NCBI GenBank assembly: GCA_022824395.1
Contig: JAJDZX010000126.1
Coordinates: forward strand, 1-32,939
Reading direction: 5' to 3'
Length of the DNA: 32,939 nt
Source: Alphaproteobacteria bacterium
GTDB lineage: Bacteria; Pseudomonadota; Alphaproteobacteria; TMED109
The notes beneath the pieces are model-generated. The model was not told the DNA's origin. It saw only the letters and a program-made list of their open reading frames with translations, and searched no databases. The stretch's first letter is position 1, and the number at the start of each line of letters is the position of its first letter. Both the position numbers and the translations under genes were made by a program. This document shows positions 18,825 to 26,532 of this stretch, in pieces.

Positions 18825-18869
18825 TTGACCCCGGCGCAGCTCGCTTCTAGTCTGGCTTAGTATTATTGA
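18825..18869 (+). promoter_or_regulatory. LysR module promoter with overlapping box, copy 2
   Basis: TTGACC (18825-18830), 17 bp, TAGTCT (18848-18853), 3 bp, box TTAGTATTATTGA (18857-18869), then 24 nt to the ATG at 18894. This copy drives the only intact LysR gene in the window. The box would cover about -3 to +10, a position suited to negative autoregulation. Confidence 0.8.
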
Positions 18870-18893
18870 GCCTGCGACCGGAGCCAGCGACCC

Positions 18894-19802
18894 ATGGGCA
18901 CCAAGCGACTGCCCCCGCTCAACTCGCTCCGGGCGTTCGAGGCGGCGGCCCGGCACGAGAGCTTCCTCGTCGCCGCGGAGAAACAGGGCGTCACGCCGGG
19001 CTCCATCAGCCGGCACGTGAAGCTGCTCGAGCGCTACCTCGGCACCGAACTGTTCGTCCGGCGCAGCAACGGGGTCACGCTCACCGCGGCCGGACGGGCG
19101 TACGCCGGGCAGATCACCGGCATCTTCCGGAACCTGCGAGCGGCGACGGACGGCATCCGCAAGCCGGCGCGCGAGCGCGCGATCATGATCGCGGCGCTCC
19201 CGATCTTCTCCGAACGCTGGCTCCACCGCCGCATCCCGTCGTTCCGGCAGGCGTTCGACGGGGTGGAGCTGCGGGTCGAGGTGCACAGCGGCGAGCACGA
19301 CGCGGAGCGCGAGGACGTGGACGCGTGGATCTTCTACTCGAAGGGCCAGCACCCCGGCTACAGCGTCACGCGGCTGTTCGGGGAAGAGGTCTTTCCGGTC
19401 TGCAGCCCGGCGTTCCGCGAGACGCTGTCGGCCCGACCCGAAGCCGACGAGGTCCTCGGCCAGCCCCTGCTGCACGACATGTACTGGGACACCGACTGGC
19501 CGGACTGGGCGCGGGCCGTCGGCGCCACCGCCGGCGAGCTCGCCGCCGAGATGCGCTTCGCGCTCTACAACGGCGTCATCCAGGCGGCGGTCGACGGCAT
19601 GGGGATGGCCGTGGGGCATGGCGAGATGGTCGCGAGGGAACTCGCGGCCGGGAAGCTCGTCGGCCTGCCGCATCTATCGGTGGCCTCCGAGAGGTCCTAT
19701 CACCTGGTCATGAACGCGTCGTCGGCCAACAACCGGACCCTCGTCCGGCTGAAGGCGTGGCTTCTGCAGGAATGCGCGGGAGGCGCGCCGCCGGACGGCT
19801 GA
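18894..19802 (+). CDS. LysR-family transcriptional regulator, GcvA-like
   Basis: A full-length 302-aa LysR regulator. Residues 6-65 form the winged helix-turn-helix (LPPLNSLRAFEAAARHESF, VTPGSISRHVKLLERYLG, LFVRRSNGVTLTAAG), followed by the linker helix and a periplasmic-binding-protein-like effector domain (about 92-296) ending in a typical LKAWLLQE helix. The PLNSLRAFEAAARHxSF signature and the DWPDWARAVG segment place it in the GcvA-like subgroup. It is divergent from autotransporter 2 and separated from it by two TCA-N7-TGA boxes 256 bp apart, so it most likely controls itself and that gene. It may also act on the other ten or so boxes in the window, because the partner regulators there are broken. 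The effector molecule is unknown. Confidence 0.95.
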   Translation: MGTKRLPPLNSLRAFEAAARHESFLVAAEKQGVTPGSISRHVKLLERYLGTELFVRRSNGVTLTAAGRAYAGQITGIFRNLRAATDGIRKPARERAIMIAALPIFSERWLHRRIPSFRQAFDGVELRVEVHSGEHDAEREDVDAWIFYSKGQHPGYSVTRLFGEEVFPVCSPAFRETLSARPEADEVLGQPLLHDMYWDTDWPDWARAVGATAGELAAEMRFALYNGVIQAAVDGMGMAVGHGEMVARELAAGKLVGLPHLSVASERSYHLVMNASSANNRTLVRLKAWLLQECAGGAPPDG

Positions 19803-20110
19803 GCGCTCCCGCGGGCGCCGGGCCCGGTCCGGAAGTCCGAGCATCGGACTGCGCACGTGCAGCACGATGAACGCAGCCGCACCACTGAAACGGGCGCACA
19901 TTACGTCGACGTCAAGCGCAACGTCTCGGCGTTACGTCGCCGGCACCAAGGACGCACCATCTGTCAAGACTTGGAGCGCGGCGCAGCTGTGCCTGCCCTA
20001 ACCGCCCGACGGGCCTCGGCCTGCGGCCGCCCACGGTCGCCTGCCTTCCGGCTTGTGACGGTGCGTCGCCCGGCCCCGACAATCCAAACGGCGCCGGGAA
20101 TTTGCCGGGA
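19803..20110. other. Intergenic region, no feature seen
   Basis: The space between the 3' ends of the intact LysR gene and the minus-strand LysR fragment. It contains a small ACGTCGACGT palindrome near 19903 but no gene or convincing terminator. Confidence 0.4.
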
Positions 20111-20404
20111 TCAGGGTCCGACGGCGGTGTCCGCTCGGCGCGCTTCAGCCGTCGCGCGCCTCATGTCCCTGACGATGCGGCTCACCTTCCGGGCGTAGCG
20201 GTTACCGACCGGGGTGAGCGTCACGCCATTGCTGCGCCTGACGAACAGCTCGGTTCCGAGAAACCGCTCCAGCAGCCGGACATGCCTGCTGACGGCGCCG
20301 GGCGAGACCTGGAGCTCGGCCGCGGCGTACAGGAAACTCTCGTGCCGCCCCGCCGCCTCGAATGCCTGCAGCGAGTTCAGCGGCGGAAGCGGCTCATCGG
20401 ACAT
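20111..20404 (-). CDS. LysR-type N-terminal domain only (97 aa)
   Basis: From the ATG at 20404 the product is MSDEPLPPLNSLQAFEAAGR..., a well-conserved LysR helix-turn-helix (VSPGAVSRHVRLLERFLG, LFVRRSNGVTLTPVG) plus the linker helix, ending cleanly at residue 97. The effector domain is absent and no remnant follows. A GTG 24 nt upstream also keeps the frame, but the ATG restores the 25-nt spacing from the box seen in the other modules. Because the HTH shows few disabling changes, it is the best candidate for a functional DNA-binding-only LysR derivative; a truncated pseudogene is the alternative. Confidence 0.72.
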   Translation of the reverse strand: MSDEPLPPLNSLQAFEAAGRHESFLYAAAELQVSPGAVSRHVRLLERFLGTELFVRRSNGVTLTPVGNRYARKVSRIVRDMRRATAEARRADTAVGP

Positions 20405-20429
20405 GGGTTGTTCGGCATTGGCCGTCACC

Positions 20430-20474
20430 TCAAGGAAGTTGAGCCAGCCTAAGTTTATTGCGTGCCACGGTCAA
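20430..20474 (-). promoter_or_regulatory. LysR module promoter with overlapping box, minus-strand copy
   Basis: Read on the minus strand: TTGACC (20474-20469), 17 bp, TAGGCT (20451-20446), 3 bp, box TCAACTTCCTTGA (20442-20430), then 25 nt to the ATG at 20404. The central bases of the box differ from the other copies but the TCA/TGA arms and all spacings are kept, which points to selection on the arms and geometry. Confidence 0.75.
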
Positions 20475-20759
20475 TCGCGGGCGCCTGCGGCCTCCCTTCG
20501 GATGGCCCCGAATCCCTGGCGACACTGCCTTGCGCCCGCGCTCTGCCCGCCGGTAACCGAAACCGCCACGACCCGGCGTGGGATCGTCCGATGTCCAAGA
20601 GTCCCGGGCGACGGTCGGTGGCAGCCCTCCGGTTGCGGCCCGGCTTGAGGGTCCGAGAACGATTTTCCCCGGAGGTCCTGCACAGGCCGCACTGCAACAG
20701 TTCCGGCGGAGACAACCAGCGGGAGGCCGGACCGAGACCGACGTTTTTCGACCCGTCGC
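20475..20759. other. Space between head-to-head LysR modules
   Basis: No gene could be supported here. It lies between the minus-strand LysR promoter and the outer box at 20760. A divergent target gene expected by analogy with the autotransporter modules is not present. Confidence 0.4.
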
Positions 20760-20772
20760 TCAGCAATCGTGA
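20760..20772 (-). promoter_or_regulatory. Outer LysR-type box without a target gene
   Basis: TCAGCAATCGTGA, 258 bp from the LysR-proximal box at 21018. The bases that follow on the minus strand (GGTCGAAAAACGTCG) resemble the conserved leader start of the autotransporter modules, so this looks like the stub of a module that lost its surface-protein gene. Confidence 0.5.
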
Positions 20773-20985
20773 TGCACATCCCGGCGCGCGTCCTCACCCT
20801 CCGCCCGTGCCCCCCTTTGCGTCACGCCGGGCATCCGCAACGCCGCGCACGGCCGCAGAGACGCCACCCGCGGCCACAGACGGCCAATACAAGCCGATCT
20901 CACGACGCATCGGCTCTCGTGACGCCTTGCGGGGCGGACCGCGATCCGGACCGGCTGCCCCGCTCCGAGCCCCTTCGGCCGGGGA

Positions 20986-21030
20986 TTGACCGTGGCCCGA
21001 AGCCCTTCTAGTTTGCCTCAGCATTGCTGA
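20986..21030 (+). promoter_or_regulatory. LysR module promoter with overlapping box, copy 4
   Basis: TTGACC (20986-20991), 17 bp, TAGTTT (21009-21014), 3 bp, box TCAGCATTGCTGA (21018-21030), a perfect palindrome apart from its centre, then 24 nt to an ATG. It is well kept although the gene behind it is decayed. Confidence 0.75.
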
Positions 21031-21054
21031 TCCTGATACCGGAGCGCGTGACGC

Positions 21055-21258
21055 ATGAACGCCAGCCGGTTCCCCACTGTCGACCCGTTCAAGGCAATCG
21101 AAGCGGCGGCAGAATCGAACGCTCGCGCCGGGCTTCGTCAGCAGCCGTTTGCGGCTGCCTGGGAGCGATCCGGGAACCGGATGGAACGTCCGGCGCAGCA
21201 CACGATCGAGCTTCGTCTCAATGCCCCGACTCCGGCTCCGGGACGCGGACGCAAATGA
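21055..21258 (+). pseudogene. Decayed LysR N-terminus
   Basis: The frame from the ATG at 21055 starts MNASRFPTVDPFKAIEAAAE, recognisable as the first helix of the module LysR proteins (RLPPLNSLRAFEAAAR), then loses similarity and stops after 67 codons. No helix-turn-helix recognition helix remains. The promoter in front is intact. Confidence 0.7.
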
Positions 21259-21714
21259 GGCACGGACTCATGGCCTGGAAGCGTGTCTGCTTGATCAGCT
21301 GTACGGCCGCGGGCTCCCGGCCCATCCTGCCCGCGCCCACTGCCGCCGACGCCGGCCAAGTGCAAGCGCGAGTCGCCGCCGAAGGGTGCCAGGCCAACAT
21401 CCGGTGCGGTGATGACTGACTGCCCGGCCGTCTCAGGCTTGCGGGCAGGCAGCCGGCCGTTTCCCGCCAAGCTCGGAACCCTGGCCTGTCGGACCGCCCG
21501 GATGACCGACTGGCCGGAGCCCTGTTCGCCCACACGCCCGCGGCGTGCCCCCGGCTTCGCCCGCGTACACGCATGAGTACGACGGCTGCCTGCCGTTCCG
21601 ACCCCGGCAGCCGATAGCCGTACCCCCCCGTTTCCCTTCCAGTCCCGCCCGACGGGTTCCGTTCGAACCCGGAGACGGCGGTTCCGTTGCCCGTTCCGAA
21701 ACCACAGAGTCACC
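21259..21714. other. No gene seen upstream of the haloperoxidase-like gene
   Basis: Only GC-driven frames on both strands. The promoter of the 21715-24148 pair must lie here or in the LysR module upstream, but I cannot point to a convincing -35/-10 pair. Confidence 0.35.
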
Positions 21715-23106
21715 ATGCATCGATCAAGAAGGCACTTCCTGGCTGCCGGAGCGGCAGCCGCATCCGTGGGTTCGCTCACTGCCTGCGCCGGCCCCCAGGT
21801 GGCCGCGTACGGGCACGCCTCGTCGTACGCCACGCAAGTCCTGAAACCGGAGAAACAGAACACGGTCTTCCACTGGGTGGACGCGGCGCTCCAGCAGGTG
21901 CGCGACCAGCGGGTCCTGACCCCCCGCGCCGCCTACAACTACGGCCTCGCCATGTCCGCCGGCTTCCTGGCCGCAAACGGCGTCGTCCAGGCCTATGAAG
22001 AGCCCTTCGGGGTGGGCCCGGGCCCCGCCGGCGCCGACCCCGAGGTCGCGTACGGCGTGGCGTTCGCCACGGCGGCGGCCGAGGCATTCCAGCAACCGTT
22101 TCTCTTCGAGCGCATCGCCTTCCTGAACCGTTTCCCGGGCAGCGAGGCGAAATCCCTCGGCGTCGACTGGGGCCGGGCGGTTGGCCGCCACGTGGTCAGG
22201 ATGCGGGTCGACGACGGGTCCGAGCCCGGCGAGGTGAACTACTACCTGGACCGCTATCGGAAGCGCGCGGACGCCCTCCGCTGGCTGCCTACGGGGCCGT
22301 TCTACGGCGCCCGGCCCGGGCCCGCGTTCGACTCGTTCGACCGGGGCCTCTACCCGGGCCAGGGGCGGATCAGGCCCTGGACGATGACCAGCGGCGCGCA
22401 GTTCCGCTCGGCCGATTTCCACGACCCGGCCAGTCCCGATTTCGCCGAGGCGTTCCACACGATCCGTTTGCTCGGCGGGATGGACAGCGGGATCCGCACG
22501 GCCGACGAGTCGGAGATCGCGCTGTTCTGGGAGGACGGTCCCTGGGGCGTGACGCCGCCCGGCCATTTCATCTGCGTCGCGATGCAGATCCTGCAGGACC
22601 GCGACCTCAGCTTCATCGAGCTCGCGCGCGCCTTCGCGCTGCTCGGCATGACCCAGTGCGACGCCTCCATCTGCGCCTGGGACTGCAAGTACCACCACGA
22701 CATCGTGCGCCCCGAGAGCGCCATCCGGGTGCGGGCGCCCGAGTTCAAGAATCCCGACCCGCGCGTCACGCAGGATGCAAGCTGGCAGAGCTACATCCCG
22801 ACGCCGGAGTTCCCGTCGTACACGTCGGGACACTCGACGTTCGGGGCGGCGGCGGCCGAGCTGATCGCGCTGCTCTACGGCCGCGACGACGTCGCGTTCT
22901 CCGGCCAGTCGCCCGACCAGGTGCTGTGGCCGCAGCTGAACGGCGTCACGCGGCGCTGGACGAGCCTCTCCCACATGGCCGAGGAGAACGGGATGAGCCG
23001 GATCTACGGCGGCGTCCACTGGGAGATGGACCACACCGCCGCCATGAAGGCCGGCCGCGCGATTGCCCGGCAGGCCTTCCGGTCCACCTTCCCGGCGAGG
23101 GTCTAG
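21715..23106 (+). CDS. Tat-exported vanadium-haloperoxidase-like (PAP2 superfamily) lipoprotein
   Basis: The 463-aa product starts with a Tat signal (RSRRHFLAAGAAAASVG) followed by a lipobox-like L-T-A-C at residues 21-24, so it is probably exported folded and lipid-anchored. The C-terminal half carries the three parts of the vanadate/phosphate pocket of the PAP2/haloperoxidase superfamily: K-Y-H-H-D-I-V-R-P (about 325-333), PSYTSGHSTFG (about 366-376) and SRIYGGVHWEMDH (about 428-440). Members oxidise halides with peroxide or act as phosphatases; which applies cannot be read from the motifs. The next gene, a porin-like barrel, starts 4 nt after the stop, so the two are co-transcribed. The ATG at 21715 is chosen because it gives a complete Tat signal. 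Confidence 0.9.
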   Translation: MHRSRRHFLAAGAAAASVGSLTACAGPQVAAYGHASSYATQVLKPEKQNTVFHWVDAALQQVRDQRVLTPRAAYNYGLAMSAGFLAANGVVQAYEEPFGVGPGPAGADPEVAYGVAFATAAAEAFQQPFLFERIAFLNRFPGSEAKSLGVDWGRAVGRHVVRMRVDDGSEPGEVNYYLDRYRKRADALRWLPTGPFYGARPGPAFDSFDRGLYPGQGRIRPWTMTSGAQFRSADFHDPASPDFAEAFHTIRLLGGMDSGIRTADESEIALFWEDGPWGVTPPGHFICVAMQILQDRDLSFIELARAFALLGMTQCDASICAWDCKYHHDIVRPESAIRVRAPEFKNPDPRVTQDASWQSYIPTPEFPSYTSGHSTFGAAAAELIALLYGRDDVAFSGQSPDQVLWPQLNGVTRRWTSLSHMAEENGMSRIYGGVHWEMDHTAAMKAGRAIARQAFRSTFPARV

Positions 23107-23110
23107 GACG

Positions 23111-24148
23111 ATGGCGTGCCGGTACCTGCAGGGGCCCGTCTTCGGTCTTGTCGCTGCCCTGCTGCTCCTGCCCGCGGCGCCCGGGACCGCGGCGGCCCAG
23201 GAGCTTTCCCTCAACTACGAGAGCCTGTCGTCGCTCGAGGAACCGCTCGCAACCGAAATCGGCGACGTCACGCTCGTGCTGACCGGTCTGCTCGATGCCT
23301 CGATGGCCGCGGGCCCGGACGACCACGACGCGTTCGACGCCGGCGTGATCGGCAACGCCCAGGTGGCGGCGCTGGCCCAGCTGCCGAACAGCTGGCGGGT
23401 GTCGCTGACCTACTTCGGCCAATATGCGACGGGGGCCGCGATCGGGCTCCGTTCGCACGAGCAATTCATCGACCGCGGGGCCGTCTCCGTCGGGAGCGCG
23501 TGGGGGACGCTGCTGGTGGGCGACGTCTCCGGGATCGTCCGCGAGCAGACCCGGCGGCGGCGGGGCGCCGGGAACGGCGTCCTCGCGTTCGACGATGTCC
23601 TGGGTCATCTCCGTGATCCCGGAGTGAGCTATCTCGGCCGGTTCGGGCCGTGGGTGGTGAGTGCCGCGGCGGACCGGGACGGCAACCTCGATGCCGGGGC
23701 GATGTTCCAGCGGCCGGCCGGCAACCGGGACTACCGCTTCACCCTGCGGGCCACGGACGTGGCGCACCGCGCGGCCGACGGCTCGGGACGATTCGACAGC
23801 CGGTCGGTGTCGGCGGTCGCGGAGATGATCTACGGCAGCACCACCTACGACGCCGGCGTGGGCCTGGAACGCCTGAGGGTGATCGGCCGGGAGTCCGAGC
23901 GCTGGTTCGTGTCCGCCGGCGTGCGCACGAAGGCCGGCGTGGTCGGCATGTCTGCTGCCGCCCATGTCGGGCGGATCGAGGGGCAGGACGAGTTCTCGGC
24001 CGCCGTGGGGCTTCAGTACGACATTGCCCGGGGGCTGTCCGCCAACCTGGGCCTCAACCACGCGCGCGCGGACGTTGCGGTCGACGGCGCCTCGCTGATG
24101 CAGCTCGAGGAGACCGAGGCCGTCGTTTCCATCCGGTACAGCTTCTAG
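23111..24148 (+). CDS. Porin-like outer-membrane beta-barrel
   Basis: The 345-aa protein has a signal peptide (VFGLVAALLLLPAAPGTAAAQ, cleaved after about residue 29). The mature part is made of alternating beta-strands typical of general porins, with a terminal aromatic residue (VVSIRYSF) as the barrel assembly signal. The ATG at 23111 lies 4 nt after the haloperoxidase stop, so translational coupling is likely. It may admit substrates or halide to the periplasmic partner; that pairing is inferred from the operon. An in-frame start 48 nt upstream lies inside the previous gene and was rejected. Confidence 0.85.
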   Translation: MACRYLQGPVFGLVAALLLLPAAPGTAAAQELSLNYESLSSLEEPLATEIGDVTLVLTGLLDASMAAGPDDHDAFDAGVIGNAQVAALAQLPNSWRVSLTYFGQYATGAAIGLRSHEQFIDRGAVSVGSAWGTLLVGDVSGIVREQTRRRRGAGNGVLAFDDVLGHLRDPGVSYLGRFGPWVVSAAADRDGNLDAGAMFQRPAGNRDYRFTLRATDVAHRAADGSGRFDSRSVSAVAEMIYGSTTYDAGVGLERLRVIGRESERWFVSAGVRTKAGVVGMSAAAHVGRIEGQDEFSAAVGLQYDIARGLSANLGLNHARADVAVDGASLMQLEETEAVVSIRYSF

Positions 24149-24410
24149 AGTGCCTGCTCTGCATGGAACCTTGTCCTGCGGTGCGGATGCAGTCGTGGCG
24201 TGGGCGGGGTTCGATGGCGCCGGGCAGTTCTTTGTGGCACCGCCGGACCCTCTTCCATGGTGTGTTTCCGGACGCGGCACATCCCGCGCCTGATCGCGGG
24301 GGCGATCCGCTCGACGGGGCTGAGATCCGGCGAAGGTGGTGGCGCCGACGTGACCGTGCCCCGGCACCGCGGCCTGCCCGGTGCCCGATGTCGCGAGTGG
24401 CGACGTTTCC

Positions 24411-24440
24411 CGCGACTGGACAACAGTCTGTCCGGTCGCG
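24411..24440 (+). promoter_or_regulatory. 12-bp hairpin upstream of the Tsx-like gene
   Basis: CGCGACTGGACA at 24411-24422 pairs with TGTCCGGTCGCG at 24429-24440 over a 6-nt loop, with one T-G wobble. It lies 35 nt before the ATG at 24476 and directly before AGGAG at 24461. No T-run follows, so an operator or an mRNA leader structure is likelier than a terminator. Confidence 0.5.
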
Positions 24441-24475
24441 GGGCCGCCCGCAGACTGCCGAGGAGTAAGGACCCG

Positions 24476-24820
24476 ATGCGAGTGAGCGGCAATGTGCGGT
24501 GGTTCGCGCTTTCGACACGGCTCGGGCTGGCCGTGCTGGGGCCATTCGCGTGCGCCTCGGCGCAGGCCGCCGATTGGAGCGACACCGAGTTTCATCTCCA
24601 GATCGGCAATCTGGACGCCCCCGCCTTCGCTGGCGGCGGCAGCGCCCGGCACATGATCTACACGCTGCAGCACGCGAGCGGATGGACCTATGGCGACAAC
24701 TTCTTCTTCGTCGACATCGTGGACTCGCGGCAGCCCGGCGCCCCCGACATGGACTTCTACAGCGAAGCCTACGCGAACCTGAGCCTCGGCAAGCCGTGGG
24801 AGAGCATTCTCGTGAACTAA
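24476..24820 (+). CDS. Truncated Tsx/OmpK-like outer-membrane channel
   Basis: The ATG at 24476 follows AGGAG by 10 nt. The 114-aa product has a signal peptide (LGLAVLGPFACASAQA) and the start of a Tsx-like nucleoside-channel fold: FHLQIGNLDAPAF, MIYTLQHASGWTYGDNFFFV and an SEAYANLSLGK strand. Family members are about 250-290 aa, so more than half of the barrel is missing. The frame ends at a TAA and no continuation is found in other frames. A barrel this short should not fold, so it is probably a pseudogene with an intact 5' end. Confidence 0.72.
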   Translation: MRVSGNVRWFALSTRLGLAVLGPFACASAQAADWSDTEFHLQIGNLDAPAFAGGGSARHMIYTLQHASGWTYGDNFFFVDIVDSRQPGAPDMDFYSEAYANLSLGKPWESILVN

Positions 24821-25200
24821 CGACGAAGACGGGGAAGGTCAGCATTGCCGACCGTGAGACATGCTGGTGGAACGCCGCCCTGTCCCATTCAGGCGACGAC
24901 TCGCGACAGTTGCGCCCGGCGGGAGTCACTCCCTCGAGTACAGGGCAGGGCGCGCCTTTCCCCGGCTCTGCTTCGAGAGTGCGGCGGTCCTCCGGAGGCG
25001 GCTGGGCATTGCCGCCGATCTCTGGACGATCCTGCAGGTCTTGACCCCGGTATGGTCCGAGAAAAGTACGTATTTCCGGAGCCTCTCTCACCACCGACCA
25101 CGATGTTCCCGAGCCAGGAAGCTTGCAGTTATGCACCGTTTGGCGGCTGGCGCACCCTGACCCTTCTGGCCCGCCGGCGCCGGGACCGGGCGAGCGCACC
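24821..25200. other. No gene seen
   Basis: The stretch between the broken Tsx-like gene and the IS5 remnant. Neither strand gives a coherent protein or repeat. The break in the Tsx-like gene and the IS remnant may come from the same insertion event. Confidence 0.35.
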
Positions 25201-25413
25201 ATGCGTGTTCGCCGCGATCCGACGGACTTCGAGTGGCGCGTGATCGAGCCGCTACTATCGAACGGTCTCCGCGGTGGGCCGCGGGTGGACGACGGCCGTG
25301 CGTTGAACGGCCTTCCGCGGGGGCTCCCGCACGGGAGCGCCGCGGCGTGATCTCCCGGAGCGCTGCGGGCCCTCTACGACCGCCTGCAACCGATTCGACC
25401 GCTTGAGCGTATG
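25201..25413 (+). pseudogene. IS5-family transposase remnant
   Basis: The frame from the ATG at 25201 reads RRDPTDFEWRVIEPLL and GGPRVDDGRALNGL, matching the N-terminus of IS5-family (insertion-element domain) transposases. After a frame change near 25325 it continues as GAPRRDLPERCGPSTTACNR, the next conserved block. The DDE catalytic part and inverted terminal repeats are missing, so this is an old, inactive fragment. Confidence 0.85.
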
Positions 25414-25583
25414 CCCGAGCTTCGACGGTGCGGTTTTCACGGTCTTTGATGGGCTCCGGGTCCAGCACCGGGAAGAACCGGCGCGGAGGCGTCGGCGCGC
25501 CAGGCGGCCTCGTCACTCCTTCGCTTCGCTACGGCCCTTCCGGTGACCCCGCCAATTCACAGGAACCCACGGGCTCGACTGTC

Positions 25584-25799
25584 TCAGTCGGCGAACAACC
25601 AAACCAGGCAGACTACGTAGGTGGCGACTCCCCAGTACGCGGATACCTTGAACAACACGAAACCCAGGACAAGCAAGCCGATGTGGGCCAAGGAGTAGAC
25701 GTTGAAGCTGCTGAAGAATATCGATTTTACAAGAAATGAAGCGATGGCTACCAGCAAGAACAGTGCCAGCATGTCCCTTTTTTCGTTGGCTTCGCGCAT
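25584..25799 (-). CDS. Small membrane protein, probably frameshifted at its 5' end
   Basis: The 71-aa frame from the ATG at 25799 is mostly hydrophobic, with MLALFLLVAIASFLVKSIFF and two further segments (HIGLLVLGFVLFKV, YVVCLVWLFAD), so two to three membrane helices. In the frame just upstream a helix-like stretch (EVTDIFQFLASLGQRPTQE) runs into a nine-base homopolymer (25808-25816). Removing one base joins it in frame through GGDAQMREANEK to this protein. The original gene may therefore begin at a GTG at 25869 or earlier. The base composition is AT-richer than the surroundings. It lies leftward of the outer box at 25961, in the place the autotransporters occupy in other modules. The family is unknown. 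Confidence 0.6.
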   Translation of the reverse strand: MREANEKRDMLALFLLVAIASFLVKSIFFSSFNVYSLAHIGLLVLGFVLFKVSAYWGVATYVVCLVWLFAD

Positions 25800-25960
25800 T
25801 TGGGCGTCCCCCCCCCTCTTGGGTTGGGCGCTGCCCCAGGCTGGCGAGAAACTGGAAGATGTCCGTCACTTCCGAGGCAGTCGCCAAAGCCCTGACCTCG
25901 CCGGTAACAAGCGTTGGGGAATGCGCCGCCGGACGCAACCAGAATTGCCTGATGCATGGC

Positions 25961-25973
25961 GCAGTATTGTTGA
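25961..25973 (-). promoter_or_regulatory. Outer LysR-type box facing the small membrane protein
   Basis: GCAGTATTGTTGA, one mismatch in the left arm. The bases after it on the minus strand (GCCATGCATCAGGCAATTC, then GGTTGCGT) align with the leader start of the autotransporter 2 module. It is 537 bp from the inner box, about 280 bp more than in the other modules, so DNA has been inserted or duplicated within this module. Confidence 0.55.
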
Positions 25974-26465
25974 CTCACGCTTTGCCCCGGAACGTCTCTC
26001 GCCCCCCGTCGCTCACAGGCCGGACACCGTCTGCGCCACGGCTGCTCGAAATCGCCGCCGCTCTACTCCATGCATGTGCGGGATCGCGGTCCCGTGGCGC
26101 ATCGCCCGTGCGATGGCACCGCCGACCTTCTCGTTTGCAACATGACGCCGTCGAGGATGGACGATGCGCTGCCCCGGGGTTTTCGGCGGCGGGATCTGGT
26201 GCGGCACGGCGCGGCGGAGTCGCAACGCGGGCCCCCCACAGCTATCGGCGAGCGCGTTCCCGATGTCATTGCGGCCGCGGGCGACGCGGTGTCTTCAATG
26301 CAACCTACGTTCCGGCACCGACGGCCGCTTACCGCCTCCCTGGCGCTGACCGCAGCCACGCCCTCGTTGCATAACCTCTTGCAGGGTGCTGCAGCTCTCA
26401 CGCCGTCCTGTCCGGTGAATCGTCATCCGCAGCCATTTCCCGCCTGATGCCGCCACGGCCCGCTG
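25974..26465. other. Enlarged spacer of a LysR module
   Basis: No gene could be supported. Part of it (GTGCGATGGCAC near 26106) also occurs in the spacer of the autotransporter 2 module near 18744, which supports common ancestry of the spacers. Confidence 0.4.
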
Positions 26466-26510
26466 TTGCCCGCCTGCCGGAGGCATTCTACTATGACTCA
26501 GTATTGTTGA
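26466..26510 (+). promoter_or_regulatory. LysR module promoter with overlapping box, copy 5
   Basis: TTGCCC (26466-26471), 17 bp, TACTAT (26489-26494), 3 bp, box TCAGTATTGTTGA (26498-26510), then 22 nt to the ATG at 26533. The gene behind it is no longer a regulator but a secreted protein with a LysR-like N-terminal stub. Confidence 0.7.
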
Positions 26511-26532
26511 TTCACAGCTGGGGCTGCGTCCC

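Noticed and set aside
20111..20428. GTG start at 20428 for the minus-strand LysR fragment
   Set aside because: It would place the start almost inside the box; the ATG at 20404 restores both the conserved spacing and the protein start seen in the other copies.
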